Source: Candidatus Ideonella esbjergensis (GTDB lineage: Bacteria > Pseudomonadota > Gammaproteobacteria > Burkholderiales > Burkholderiaceae_C). From it: 64,000 nucleotides of DNA. A program made the position numbers and the translations under genes. Position 1 is the stretch's first letter, and each line of letters opens with the position of its first letter. The stretch lies in NCBI GenBank assembly GCA_016710065.1, contig JADJLP010000015.1, forward strand, positions 372,001 through 436,000, given 5' to 3'. Below the pieces are notes generated by a model, which had not been told where the DNA came from, ran no database searches, and was given only the letters and a program-made list of their open reading frames with translations. This document shows positions 54,901 to 62,655 of the stretch, piece after piece.

Positions 54901-55063
54901 AGGCACCCGGCAGCGATGCATTGACGCTGATGACCGGCGTGTTGTAGCTGGGCAGTGCCGCCACCGGGATCTTGGTCAGCGCCACTACACCGGCAATGAC
55001 CACCGCCACGTTCAGCAGCACAGTCATCACCGGACGGCGGATGAAGGCCTCGGCAAAGCTCAT
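51974..55063 (-). CDS. RND efflux transporter (AcrB/MdtB family)
   Basis: The 1029-residue inner-membrane pump has the RND organisation: one N-terminal transmembrane helix (SFAEAFIRRPVMTVLLNVAV), two large periplasmic loops and two six-helix bundles. GITLAVGLVVDDAIVMLENI is the family's helix-4 motif with the proton-relay aspartates, and IGIVKKNAIMMIDFAL lies in the second half. The set and length suggest multidrug efflux. The start at 55063 is preferred over GTG 55078. The adaptor gene lies upstream, separated by a palindromic repeat. No outer-membrane channel gene is in the window. Confidence 0.95.
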   Translation of the reverse strand: MSFAEAFIRRPVMTVLLNVAVVIAGVVALTKIPVAALPSYNTPVISVNASLPGASPETMASSVALPLEKQFSTIAGLSIISSTNTLGSSSLTLEFETSRDIDAAAVDVQAALFRVQRSLPAEMTSPPSYRKVNPADAPVLLVALTSPSMNLTDLNDFAENLISPSLSTIDGVAQVFIFGQRRYAVRIHVRPEALAERNLTLDELRAAVGSANSNTPVGVLEGPRQTLTVQANKQLTNAREWGSIIVTSKAGAPVRLRDVAEVQDSIESVKTYASLNGEPSITLAVQRQPNANTVQVVDRVKAMLPRFAAQLPASVNMTPVNDRSQSIRDALHDVQLTLALTVVLVVLVIFLFLRRLSATLIPTLSLPVSLIGAVSLLYAGGYSLDNISLLGITLAVGLVVDDAIVMLENIVRHVEDGMEPFAAAIRGAREMSFTIVSISVSLVAVLIPIFFMPGVIGLLFHEFAVVVGLAILVSAGVSLTLVPMLCSRFLRHHAPQEEGALGRAFEAGFAALLRFYGRTLDWALAHRWVMGGVAVGSLVLTLVLFALIPKGFFPEEDIGQIQVTTEAAEDVSFTAMVGLQSQVAAIFRADPAVAAVSSFNGGNNTQNSGRMFIVLKARGQRPPMAQVVEGLRKKLRNIAGIAVYMRPIQNLQLGGRQSKSRYQYTLQSVSADALNEWASKLQDKLRADTIFRDVTSDSQNRGLQATLAVDRDKAALLGVQMADMRSALYSAFGERQVSTIYGAANSFQVLMEAAAADRQFEDAFGKIHLRSKAGTLVPLSAFATVQRTLGPTAVNHQGQLQAITLSFNLAPEVALGEATQRIDTFTKALNLPATIITSYGGDAAVFQDSQGGQAILIIVALLVIYVLLGVLYESYIHPLTILAGLPSAAVGALITLYLFGQDLTLIATIGILMLIGIVKKNAIMMIDFALDAQRHQGMSPHDAIRQACLLRLRPIMMTTLAALMGALPIALGLGAGAELRQPLGLAVVGGLLLSQAVTLYITPVIYLALDRWAGTGPITAEVQAEASLV

Positions 55064-55085
55064 GACGTGGCCCCGCACACGTTCT

Positions 55086-55157
55086 CGTCATTCCCGCGAA
55101 GGCGGGAATCCACGGACGCCCCCCACGCTCTGGATTCCCGCCTGCGCGGGAATGACG
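55086..55157. repeat. Dispersed palindromic repeat, copy 5 (paired halves), inside the efflux operon
   Basis: Two inverted halves (GTCATTCCCGCGAAGGCGGG and its inverse with GCCTGCGCGGG) lie between the adaptor stop and the pump start. In an operon such a hairpin may stabilise the upstream message or lower pump expression. Confidence 0.9.
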
Positions 55158-55178
55158 GGTGCTGTTGTGCGGCCCGCC

Positions 55179-56399
55179 TCATCTGGAAACTCCAGCGCTG
55201 GCCGCCGATGCCGCCGCCGAAGCCCCCTTGCCCGGCCCGGCCGGCGCCTCGCGCACCTCACCGCCCGGCCGCAGGTTCTGCTTGCCTTCCACCACCACGC
55301 GCTCGCCGGGCTTCACGCCCTCCACGGCCACGCTGTCGCCCGCCGCAAAGCGCACCTGCACCGTGCGCAGCTGGGCGATGTTGTCGGCCCCCGCCACGTA
55401 AAGCACACGCTCCTGGCCGCGCAGGATGATGGCCGCCTGCGGCACCACCGCCGCGTCCTTGAGCGTGCGCAGCGTGAGCCGCGCGGTGACGTACTGGCCG
55501 GGCCACAGTTGCTGCCCGGGATTGGGCAGCTCGGCCTTGACCTTGATGGTGCCGCTGGTGGTGTCCACCGCGTTGTCGATGAAGCTCACCTTGCCTTCCA
55601 GCGCCTCGCGCGCAGCGCCCGGGCGCTGCGGGCCGGCAGCGGGCAGCAGCACGCTCACGGCCGCGCCCACCGCCCCCCGTTGACCGCCCTTGCCCTGCTC
55701 GCCGCCGCGCAGCAGCGCGCCCAACTGGGCTTCGGGGACGCTGAAGCTCACCGCGATGGGGTCGATCTGGCTGATGGTCACCAGCGGCAGGGCCGAACCC
55801 GGCGTCACCAGGCTGCCCGGGTGCACGTTGATCAGCCCGGCGCGGCCGCTGAGCGGCGCGCGCAGCGTGCCATAGGCAGCCGCCACCTGGCTGGCCTTGA
55901 GCGCAGCCTCGTTGGCCAACAGCGCGGCGCGCTGGGCTTCGAGCTGCGAGAGCACGCTGTCGGCGGCCGCCTGCGCGATGAAGTTCTGGCCCCGCAAATC
56001 CTGCGCTCGCTTCCACTGCCGCTCCAGGTCGGCCAGCGTGGCCTTGTCGCGCACCACCTGGGCGCGGGCCTTGTCCACATTGGCTTGGTCGGCCCGGTCA
56101 TCAAAGCCAAACAGCAGGTCGCCCTTCTTCACCATCTGACCTTCCTTGAAGGCGACAGAACGCACCGTGGTGGTCACCTGCGCACGCACGTCCACGGTGT
56201 TCAGCGGCACCACGGTGCCTGCCGCCTCGATGCTCACCGGCACGTCGCGCTGCTGCACGGTGGCCAGCGTCACCACCTGCGCCGGCTTGGGGGCCGAGGC
56301 GGCGCCTTCGGGCCCGGCCGCGCCGCCCTTGTTGCAGGCCGCCAGGGCCGCCACGGCTACGGCCACCAGGCCAACTCGGGTCAGGGAAGACAGCGTCAT
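55179..56399 (-). CDS. RND efflux periplasmic adaptor (membrane fusion protein)
   Basis: The 406-residue protein has a lipoprotein signal (AVAVAALAACNKGG), a hairpin of helices (about 110-160, ARAQVVRDKATLADLERQ), a lipoyl half at each end (TVVPLNTVDVRAQV; GTLRAPLSGRAGLINVHPGSLV) and a beta-barrel (about 215-330). It links the inner-membrane pump to an outer-membrane channel. Its ATG overlaps the stop of the marR gene (ATGA). Confidence 0.93.
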   Translation of the reverse strand: MTLSSLTRVGLVAVAVAALAACNKGGAAGPEGAASAPKPAQVVTLATVQQRDVPVSIEAAGTVVPLNTVDVRAQVTTTVRSVAFKEGQMVKKGDLLFGFDDRADQANVDKARAQVVRDKATLADLERQWKRAQDLRGQNFIAQAAADSVLSQLEAQRAALLANEAALKASQVAAAYGTLRAPLSGRAGLINVHPGSLVTPGSALPLVTISQIDPIAVSFSVPEAQLGALLRGGEQGKGGQRGAVGAAVSVLLPAAGPQRPGAAREALEGKVSFIDNAVDTTSGTIKVKAELPNPGQQLWPGQYVTARLTLRTLKDAAVVPQAAIILRGQERVLYVAGADNIAQLRTVQVRFAAGDSVAVEGVKPGERVVVEGKQNLRPGGEVREAPAGPGKGASAAASAASAGVSR

Positions 56400-56890
56400 G
56401 CTGAGGTGCTCAGGCTGGTTGACAGCAACGCCAGGGCGTCGCGCAGGGAATTCATCTGGCTGGCCGGCAAGCCGGCCAGGCGGTGCGAAAAGTCGGCCTC
56501 GGTCTGGGCCCAGGCGGCATCCACCACCGCCGTGCCGGCTGGCGTGAGAGCCAGGCGCTTACGCCGCTTGTCGCCGGCGTCTACCTGCACGCTCAGCAGG
56601 CCGCGCTGGGCCAGGCCGGCCACAGCCACCGAGGCGGTGGGCAGGGTCACGCCCAGGTGGGCGGCCAGGTCACCCACGCTGCCACCGGGCTGGCGCTGGG
56701 CGAAGATGAGCGCGCGGAACTGCGGCACCGTCAACCCCTCGGGCGCGGCCCGGCGCATGGCCGCGCGGATCTCGCGCATCAGCAACGGCACGCTGGCCAG
56801 CACCTGCTGGGCGCAGGCGCGGGTGGCCGGCACCGACTTTCGAGGGGTGGCCTTGGCTCGGGTGGAGGAAGCGGACAGGACGGCAGACAC
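56396..56890 (-). CDS. MarR family regulator of the efflux operon
   Basis: The 164-residue regulator has the winged helix MarR fold: LTVPQFRALIFAQRQPGGSVGDLAAHLGVTLPTASVAVAGLAQRGLL is the DNA-binding part and DKRRKRLALTPAGTAVV the wing. It starts with GTG at 56890; upstream is a palindrome that it probably binds. MarR proteins usually repress their own operon until a drug or phenolic ligand binds. It is coupled by ATGA to the adaptor. Confidence 0.93.
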   Translation of the reverse strand: MSAVLSASSTRAKATPRKSVPATRACAQQVLASVPLLMREIRAAMRRAAPEGLTVPQFRALIFAQRQPGGSVGDLAAHLGVTLPTASVAVAGLAQRGLLSVQVDAGDKRRKRLALTPAGTAVVDAAWAQTEADFSHRLAGLPASQMNSLRDALALLSTSLSTSA

Positions 56891-56893
56891 TTA

Positions 56894-56912
56894 GTGAATC
56901 TAACAAATTCAC
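56894..56912. promoter_or_regulatory. Candidate MarR operator
   Basis: GTGAATctaacaaATTCAC, 6-base arms with a 7-base spacer, lies immediately upstream of the marR start. MarR boxes are commonly such short palindromes. Confidence 0.6.
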
Positions 56913-56986
56913 ATGTCTGCCGGGCTGAGGGTTTCCTTAGTTCGGCAAAGCCGGGTCAAGAACCTTGCTGAATCAAGAAGCTCTTG

Positions 56987-57027
56987 TTGCCATGGTCAAG
57001 CACGAGCCATATACTTCGCCATATGGC
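56987..57027 (+). promoter_or_regulatory. vapB promoter with overlapping palindromic operator
   Basis: TTGCCA (56987-56992) and TATACT (57010-57015) are spaced by 17 bases, close to sigma-70 consensus. GCCATAT / ATATGGC (57006-57012 and 57021-57027) overlaps the -10 region and the start codon, as expected for toxin-antitoxin autorepression. The predicted transcript start is at or one base before the ATG at 57023, with no ribosome site. Confidence 0.55.
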
Positions 57028-57280
57028 AACACGAGATGCGCACAACCCACACCCGACCGCCCGGGTCGGATGGAACAACCGCGTTCAGACGGTGTCGATT
57101 CCGGTGGACTTCCGGTTCCCGGAGTCGGTGCGCGAGGTCTTCATCCGCCGCGAGGGGGAAAGCGTAGTCCTGACACCCCGCCCCAGCGATTGGTCTGGCT
57201 TCTTCGCCTCGGGGCTGAAAGCATCGGCCGACTTCATGACCGACGCTGAACGTTTGCCGGTGCAGGAGCGTTCGTTTTGA
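57023..57280 (+). CDS. vapB: VapB-type antitoxin (AbrB/SpoVT fold)
   Basis: The 85-residue protein contains RVQTVSIPVDFRFPESVREVFIRREGESVVLTPRP, a swapped-hairpin AbrB DNA-binding fold with R-x-Q-x-V-x-I-P and a GESVVLTPRP tail. The C-terminal part (FFASGLKASADFMTDAERLP) would bind the toxin. Its stop overlaps the vapC start. It probably represses its own promoter with VapC. Confidence 0.88.
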   Translation: MATRDAHNPHPTARVGWNNRVQTVSIPVDFRFPESVREVFIRREGESVVLTPRPSDWSGFFASGLKASADFMTDAERLPVQERSF

Positions 57281-57693
57281 CGGCAACGGTTTACATGCTG
57301 GACACAGACACCTGCATCTTCCTGATGCGCGGAGCGTCTCCAGCCCTGATGGCGCATGCGCAGGCTGTGCCGCTGCAGCAGCAGGTGATGTCGGCGGTGA
57401 CCTTCGCCGAGCTCAGCTATGGCGTGCAAGCCTCCGCAGCCGCCAAGCGCAAGCAGAACCAGGCGGTGCTCGACAACCTGGTGCTGCACCTTGCCGTGCT
57501 GGATTGGCCCCAGGAGGCGGCGAAGCACTACGCCGAGATCCGCCTCGACCTGAAAAAGCGCGGCGCCCAGCTCGGTGCCGCCGACCTGATGATCGCGGCA
57601 CACGCCAGGGCCATGGGAGCCACGGTGGTCACCAACAACACCAAGGATTTCGGGCGCGTCAAAGGGTTGCGAGTCGAGAACTGGGCGCAATAG
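57277..57693 (+). CDS. vapC: VapC-type toxin (PIN-domain ribonuclease)
   Basis: The 138-residue protein has the PIN acidic set: YMLDTDTCIFLMRG (Asp near 9), SAVTFAELSYGVQ (Glu near 45), LGAADLMIAAHARAMG (Asp near 103) and VTNNTKDFGRVKGL (Asp near 122). VapC cleaves RNA, often initiator tRNA or rRNA. It starts with TTG overlapping the antitoxin stop by four bases (TTGA); an ATG at 57295 is an alternative. Confidence 0.92.
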   Translation: MTATVYMLDTDTCIFLMRGASPALMAHAQAVPLQQQVMSAVTFAELSYGVQASAAAKRKQNQAVLDNLVLHLAVLDWPQEAAKHYAEIRLDLKKRGAQLGAADLMIAAHARAMGATVVTNNTKDFGRVKGLRVENWAQ

Positions 57694-57783
57694 CCGTCGC
57701 CACAAATCGCCGCCTGCACAACAACCAGCCCCTTGGTTCTGGCAAACCGTGCCACAGAAACAGATTCACCCCGGGAGAGACAC

Positions 57784-58656
57784 TTGGTCAGGAAGCTTGA
57801 AGCCGTTAGCCTGAAAAAGCACCCGAAGCTGAACGAAAAGTGGGTTCAGGAGCAGATCGCCGCCGACCCCACGCTGCTGGGCCTTGGAGATGTAGAGGTC
57901 AAGGACATCGAGCGGCGCCAGCCCGGCGCCGGTCGGTTGGATCTGCTGCTGTACGACACGGAGACTCTCAAGCGCTACGAGGTGGAAATCCAGCTCGGCG
58001 CAACCGACGAGAGCCATTTGATCCGCACCATCGAATACTGGGATGTGGAACGGCGCCGGTACCCGCAGTACGAACACTCCGCAGTGATCGTGGCCGAGGA
58101 GATCACGTCTCGCTTCCTCAACGTGATCCACCTGTTCAACGGGCACATCCCACTGATCGCGCTGAAAATGACGGCCTACCAGGTAGGCGATGAAGTGGCT
58201 CTGACCTTCGTGAAAGTGCTCGACGAGGTGAACCTCGGCCTGGTGGACGAGGATGAGCCGGTCGCTGAGGCGCGGGATCGGCCGTACTGGGAGGCCAAGG
58301 CCACGAAGGCAACGCTGGCACTCACCGATGACCTGCTCAACAAGGTCGTGAAAGCTGTCGAGCCCGGCGCCGCACTGAAGTACAACAAGCACTATGTCGG
58401 CTTGGTGATCGACGGTGCCGCTTTCAACTTCGTGTCATTCGTCCCCAAGAAGGCACACATCATCCTGTCCTTCCGCCTGGAACGCACCGAAGAGGTCGAC
58501 GCAGAGCTGGACGAAGCCGGCTTGGTCAAGCTGGCCTATGACGCCCAATTCCGGCAGTACCGGGTGCGGATTGACGCCAACCTGAAAGAGCAGGGACGCG
58601 AGGCGCTGATCGACTTGGCCAAGCGCGCCAGGGCCAGTTTTGGCAAGACAAGCTGA
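57784..58656 (+). CDS. Hypothetical protein with PD-(D/E)XK nuclease-like core
   Basis: The 290-residue product contains GAGRLDLLLYDTETLKRYEVEIQLGATDESHLIRTIEYWD, in which D and E-x-E/Q resemble a PD-(D/E)XK active site (the K replaced by Q). The sequence is soluble and without signal peptide. A GGGAGAGA site precedes a TTG at 57784; the frame is open to 57733. It lies just downstream of vapBC, which may mark an accessory locus. A catalytic role is unproven. Confidence 0.75.
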   Translation: MVRKLEAVSLKKHPKLNEKWVQEQIAADPTLLGLGDVEVKDIERRQPGAGRLDLLLYDTETLKRYEVEIQLGATDESHLIRTIEYWDVERRRYPQYEHSAVIVAEEITSRFLNVIHLFNGHIPLIALKMTAYQVGDEVALTFVKVLDEVNLGLVDEDEPVAEARDRPYWEAKATKATLALTDDLLNKVVKAVEPGAALKYNKHYVGLVIDGAAFNFVSFVPKKAHIILSFRLERTEEVDAELDEAGLVKLAYDAQFRQYRVRIDANLKEQGREALIDLAKRARASFGKTS

Positions 58657-58675
58657 CGCACTGATCGCTCCACCC

Positions 58676-59899
58676 TCACCCCAGCAAATCCAATAGGCTG
58701 CGGGCCACCACCTTGGTGGCCCGGCGCAAGTCTTCGAGCACGATGTGCTCATCCGCCCGCTTGGCGTTGCTCTCCAGCACCGTGCGCGGGCCGGCGCCGT
58801 AGATGGCCGCCGGCACGCCCTGGGCGCCGAACAGCCGCACGTCGGTGTACAGCGGCGTGCCCGAGGTGGGGATGGGCTCGCCAAACACCGCCTCGCCGTG
58901 CTTCTGCAGCGCGTCCACCAGCGGCTTGTTGCCGGGCAGGGGCTTCAAGGCCTCGCACATCAGCATGCGCTTGATGTCCACGGTGATGCCGGGCATGGTG
59001 GCCGCAGCTTCGGCAATCACGCGGCGCACGTCGGCTTCCACCTCGGCGGTGTTCTCTTCCGGGATCATGCGGCGATCCAGCTTGAACACCACCTTGCCGG
59101 GGATGACGTTGGTGTTGGTGCCGCCCTCGATCAGGCCCACGTTCAGGTAGGGGTGGTTGATGCCCTTGACCTGCGAGGTGACCTGCTTGTACTTCAGGTT
59201 CTGCGCGTAGAGCGCGTTCAGGATGGCCACCGCGCCTTGCAGCGCGTCGATGCCGCTCTCGGGAATGGCCGCGTGCGACATCTTGCCGTGCACCGTCACC
59301 TCCATCTGCAGGCAGCCGTTGTGGGCGGTGACCACCTGGTAGCTGAAGCCGGCGGCCAGCAGCAGATCGGGCTTGGTGAGGCCGCGCTCCAGCAGCCAAC
59401 CCGGGCCCAGCTCGCCGCCAAACTCCTCGTCGTAGGTGAAGATCAGCTCCACGCCGCCTTTCAGCGGCGCACCCAAAGCTTCCAAGGCGAGCACCGCGAA
59501 GGTGTAGGTGGTCATGTCGCACTTGCTCACGGCCGAGGCGCGGCCGTAGAGCTTGCCGTCTTCAACCTCGCCGCCGAACGGGTCGTGCGTCCAACCCTCG
59601 CCGGGGGGCACCACGTCGCCATGCGCGTTCATGGCCACGGTGCGGCCCTCGCCGTACTTGCGGCGCACGACCAGGTTGGTGATGCTCTCCATGCCGTAGT
59701 CGCGCACCTGCTGCTCGGGAATGGCGTACTTCTCGGCCGCCATGCCAAAGCCTTGCAGCAGCTCGGCCAGGCGCTCGGCGTGCGGCGCGTTGTTGCCGGG
59801 CGGCGTGGAGGTGGGCACGCGCACCAGTTGCTGCAGGAAGCCCACCTGCTCTTCAAAGTGGGCGTCCACCCAGGCATCCAATTGTTCGTAGCGGTTCAT
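58676..59899 (-). CDS. M20 family metallopeptidase/deacylase (ArgE/DapE-like), ureide-linked
   Basis: The 407-residue enzyme shows the M20 metal site: MNAHGDVVPPGEGWTHDPF (His-Asp), GGVELIFTYDEEFGGELGP (Glu-Glu) and a C-terminal Pro-Leu-Tyr-Thr-Asp segment. A swivelling lid domain (about 180-290) lies between. Its ATG overlaps the upstream uraD-allC stop (ATGA), tying it to purine breakdown; hydrolysis of a ureide such as ureidoglycolate or carbamoylated intermediate is a guess. DapE/ArgE identity is not supported by context. Confidence 0.85.
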   Translation of the reverse strand: MNRYEQLDAWVDAHFEEQVGFLQQLVRVPTSTPPGNNAPHAERLAELLQGFGMAAEKYAIPEQQVRDYGMESITNLVVRRKYGEGRTVAMNAHGDVVPPGEGWTHDPFGGEVEDGKLYGRASAVSKCDMTTYTFAVLALEALGAPLKGGVELIFTYDEEFGGELGPGWLLERGLTKPDLLLAAGFSYQVVTAHNGCLQMEVTVHGKMSHAAIPESGIDALQGAVAILNALYAQNLKYKQVTSQVKGINHPYLNVGLIEGGTNTNVIPGKVVFKLDRRMIPEENTAEVEADVRRVIAEAAATMPGITVDIKRMLMCEALKPLPGNKPLVDALQKHGEAVFGEPIPTSGTPLYTDVRLFGAQGVPAAIYGAGPRTVLESNAKRADEHIVLEDLRRATKVVARSLLDLLG

Positions 59900-61674
59900 G
59901 TGTTTTCCAAGGCAAGTTGTTCGAGCAGGTACGTGAAGGCCTGGACGACCAGCTCGGTGTCGTCGTTGGTGACGGCTTCGAGCGGGTTGTGGCTGATGCC
60001 GGCGTTCAGGCCACGCACGAAGAGCATGGCCTGGGGCATGGCCTCGTGCAGCTTCATGGCGTCGTGGCCGGCGCCGCTGGGCATGTGGTGCAGCGGCAGG
60101 CCCAGTGCGCTCACGGCACGCTCCCAGCGCTGCTGCCACGCGGGCGCGCTGGGCGCGGCGGCGGCGCGCATGGTCTCTTCCAGTTGCAGGTGCAAGCCGC
60201 GGCGCTGGGCGATGGCATGGGCCTGGGCCAGAACGTCGGACGCGCAGGCGTCGCGCACGGCGTTACTGGTGGCGCGAATATCGAGGCTGAAGCGGCAGCG
60301 GCCCGGCACCACGTTGATCGAGCCGGCCGGCACTTCCAGCATGCCCATGGTGCCCACCAGGTCGGGCACGGCGGCCGCACGCCGCTCCACAAACAGCGCC
60401 AGCTCGGCGGCGGCGGTGGCCGCGTCGCGCCGGGTGCCCATGGGCGTGGTGCCGGCGTGGCTGGCCATGCCCACGTACTCGCCCACATAGCGCACGCTGC
60501 CGTTGATCGAGGTGACGACGCCCAGCGGTATGTCCAGGTCGCTCAGCACCGGACCCTGCTCGATGTGCACTTCCACAAAGCCCTGGTAGCGGGCCGGGTC
60601 GCGCTTCAGGCGAACGATGTCGTTCACATTCAGGCCAGCGTGCTGCATGGCCTGCCGCATGGTGATGCCGTCGGCATCGGCCTGGTCCAGCCACGCCATG
60701 TCGAAGTGGCCGGTGAGCGCGCCCGAGCCCAGAAAGGTGGCCTTGTAGCGCTGGCCTTCCTCTTCGGCAAAGCCCACCACCTCGATGTCGAACGGCAAGC
60801 GGCGGCCGGCGCGGTGCAACTCGCGCACGCAGGCCATGGGCACCAGGATGCCCAGCCGGCCGTCGTACTTGCCGCCATTGCGCACGGTGTCGTAGTGGCT
60901 GCCGGTGAGCAGGCGCTTGGCCTGCTCGCGGGTGCCGCAGTACACGCCCACCACGTTGCCCACGGCGTCGGTGTGCACTTCGTCGAAGCCACACTCGCTT
61001 CGCATCCACAGCGAGAGCTGGTGCGCACAGGCGCGATGGGCGTCGGTGAGGTAAGTCACCGTCAGCTCGCCGCGCTCAGCGTAGCCGGCGTCGCTGTGCC
61101 GGGCCAGCTGCTCGGCCCAATCCCACACCTCGTTGCCCAGCGCGGGCGTGACGCCGAACTTGTCGTTCAGGCGAATCTCGGCAATGCGGTGGATGTTGCG
61201 CAGGCACTCGGCCAGCTCGAAGTCGGGGTGGTTGCCCAGGCGCCGCTCGAAGGTGGCGATGATCTCGTGCCGGTTCAGCCCCAGGCCGCGCGGCCCGCGC
61301 ACCGCCAGGATGAACGGGAAGCCGAACTTGGCGTTGTAGTCGGCATTGAGCTTGAGCAGCTTGGTGAACTCTTCGGGCGTGCAGTCGGTGAGGCCCGCCT
61401 TGCCCTGCTCGTTCGTGCTCTCGGCCGTGAGCGTCTTGCTCACCATGGCCTTGCCCGCCAGCTCGGGGTGGGCGCGGATCAGGCCCAGTTGCGCGTCACG
61501 GCCGCCTTCGCGCACCGCTTGCACGAGAGCGTGCTTGAGGTGCACCAGGCTCTTGAAGGGGCGCCAGGCCGCGGCCCGCTCGGGGATCCACGGCGAATGC
61601 TCGTAGGTGCCGTCCAGCAGGTGGGCCACGTCGGCCGGCGTGCCGGCGTTGAGTTGATCTAGGGTCAGGGTCAT
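59896..61674 (-). CDS. Fusion of OHCU decarboxylase (UraD) and allantoate amidohydrolase (AllC)
   Basis: Residues 1-165 are UraD: FTKLLKLNADYNAKFGFPFILAVRG and HPELAGKAM, which decarboxylates OHCU to S-allantoin. Residues 170-590 are the M20 amidohydrolase AllC: LLTGSHYDTVRNGGKYDGRLG (metal ligands), EEEGQRYKATFLGSGALTG, EVHIEQGP and SHAGTTPMGTRRDAA, which splits allantoate with ammonia release. No stop or frameshift separates them. GGGAG lies eight bases before ATG 61674; a GTG at 61683 overlaps the puuE stop. Confidence 0.93.
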   Translation of the reverse strand: MTLTLDQLNAGTPADVAHLLDGTYEHSPWIPERAAAWRPFKSLVHLKHALVQAVREGGRDAQLGLIRAHPELAGKAMVSKTLTAESTNEQGKAGLTDCTPEEFTKLLKLNADYNAKFGFPFILAVRGPRGLGLNRHEIIATFERRLGNHPDFELAECLRNIHRIAEIRLNDKFGVTPALGNEVWDWAEQLARHSDAGYAERGELTVTYLTDAHRACAHQLSLWMRSECGFDEVHTDAVGNVVGVYCGTREQAKRLLTGSHYDTVRNGGKYDGRLGILVPMACVRELHRAGRRLPFDIEVVGFAEEEGQRYKATFLGSGALTGHFDMAWLDQADADGITMRQAMQHAGLNVNDIVRLKRDPARYQGFVEVHIEQGPVLSDLDIPLGVVTSINGSVRYVGEYVGMASHAGTTPMGTRRDAATAAAELALFVERRAAAVPDLVGTMGMLEVPAGSINVVPGRCRFSLDIRATSNAVRDACASDVLAQAHAIAQRRGLHLQLEETMRAAAAPSAPAWQQRWERAVSALGLPLHHMPSGAGHDAMKLHEAMPQAMLFVRGLNAGISHNPLEAVTNDDTELVVQAFTYLLEQLALENT

Positions 61675-61679
61675 GCTGC

Positions 61680-62639
61680 TCACTCCCAGACGAAGGCGGT
61701 CGCAGGGTCAAACGGGTGGGTGGCCTTCCAGTGCCGCGCGATGTCGATGCGCCGTGTCACCCACACGTGCTCGTGCTTCTCGATGTGGTCGAGGAAGCGC
61801 TGCAGCGCGCGCATGCGGCCCGGCCGGCCCAGCAGCCGGCAATGCATGCCAATGCTCATCATCGCGGGGAACTCGTCGCCCTCGGCGTAGTGCACGTCAA
61901 AGGCATCGCGCAGGTATTCAAAGAACTCGTCGCCGTGGCTGAAGCCCTGCGGCAGCGCGAAGCGCATGTCGTTGCAATCGAGCGTGTAGGGCACCACCAG
62001 GTGCGGCGCGGTGCCGCCGTCGCTCTTCTTCACCTGCAGCCAGAAGGGCAGGTCGTCGCCGTAGTAGTCGCTGTCGTATTCAAAGCCGCCGTAGTCGGCC
62101 ACCAGGCGGCGCGTGTTGGGGCTGTCGCGGCCGGTGTACCAGCCCAAGGGCCGCTCGCCCGTGAGCTGGGTGATGGCATTCATGCCCAGCTGCATGTGCT
62201 CGCGCTCCACTTCCGCCGGCATGTTCTGGTAGTGGATCCACTTCCAGCCGTGGCAGGCGATCTCGTGGCCCAGCGCCACAAAGGCGGCCGTCACCTCGGG
62301 GCAGCGCTGCAGCGCCGAGCCCACGCCAAAGACGGTGAGCGGCAGGCCGCGCCGCTCGAACTCGCGCAGGATGCGCCACACGCCCACGCGCGAGCCGTAC
62401 TCATAGATGCCCTCCATGCTCAGGTGCCGCTCGGGGTAACTGGCTGGGTTGAACATCTCGGAGAGGAACTGCTCGCTGCCGGCGTCGCCATGCAGCACCG
62501 AGTTCTCGCCGCCCTCCTCGTAATTGAGCACGAACTGCACGGCCACCTTGGCGTTGCCAGGCCAGTGCGCATGCGGGGGGATGCGGCCGTGGCCGCGCAG
62601 GTCGCGCGGGTATCGGGGAGGGGTCACAGGGCGGTTCAT
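61680..62639 (-). CDS. puuE: Allantoinase PuuE (polysaccharide-deacetylase fold)
   Basis: PuuE opens the allantoin ring to allantoate without the cofactor-free amidohydrolase fold of AllB. The 319-residue product has VQFVLNYEEGGENSVLHGD, EYGSRVGVWRILREFERRGLPLTVF and GHEIACHGWKWIHYQ (His motif), then DYYGDDLPFW and MHCRLLGRPGRMRAL. It is followed by the uraD-allC gene with a four-base overlap. The start is the ATG at 62639. Confidence 0.96.
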   Translation of the reverse strand: MNRPVTPPRYPRDLRGHGRIPPHAHWPGNAKVAVQFVLNYEEGGENSVLHGDAGSEQFLSEMFNPASYPERHLSMEGIYEYGSRVGVWRILREFERRGLPLTVFGVGSALQRCPEVTAAFVALGHEIACHGWKWIHYQNMPAEVEREHMQLGMNAITQLTGERPLGWYTGRDSPNTRRLVADYGGFEYDSDYYGDDLPFWLQVKKSDGGTAPHLVVPYTLDCNDMRFALPQGFSHGDEFFEYLRDAFDVHYAEGDEFPAMMSIGMHCRLLGRPGRMRALQRFLDHIEKHEHVWVTRRIDIARHWKATHPFDPATAFVWE

Positions 62640-62655
62640 GCGGGGTGCTCTCGCT

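Noticed and set aside
51995..55429. An open frame of over 1100 codons antisense to the RND pump
   Set aside because: It runs across two genes and the repeat between them, has no ribosome site and is full of H, Q and R as expected from reversed codons.
58745..61662. Two frames of about 580 codons antisense to the M20 and uraD-allC genes
   Set aside because: Same shadow composition; sense strand shows catalytic motifs and coupled starts.
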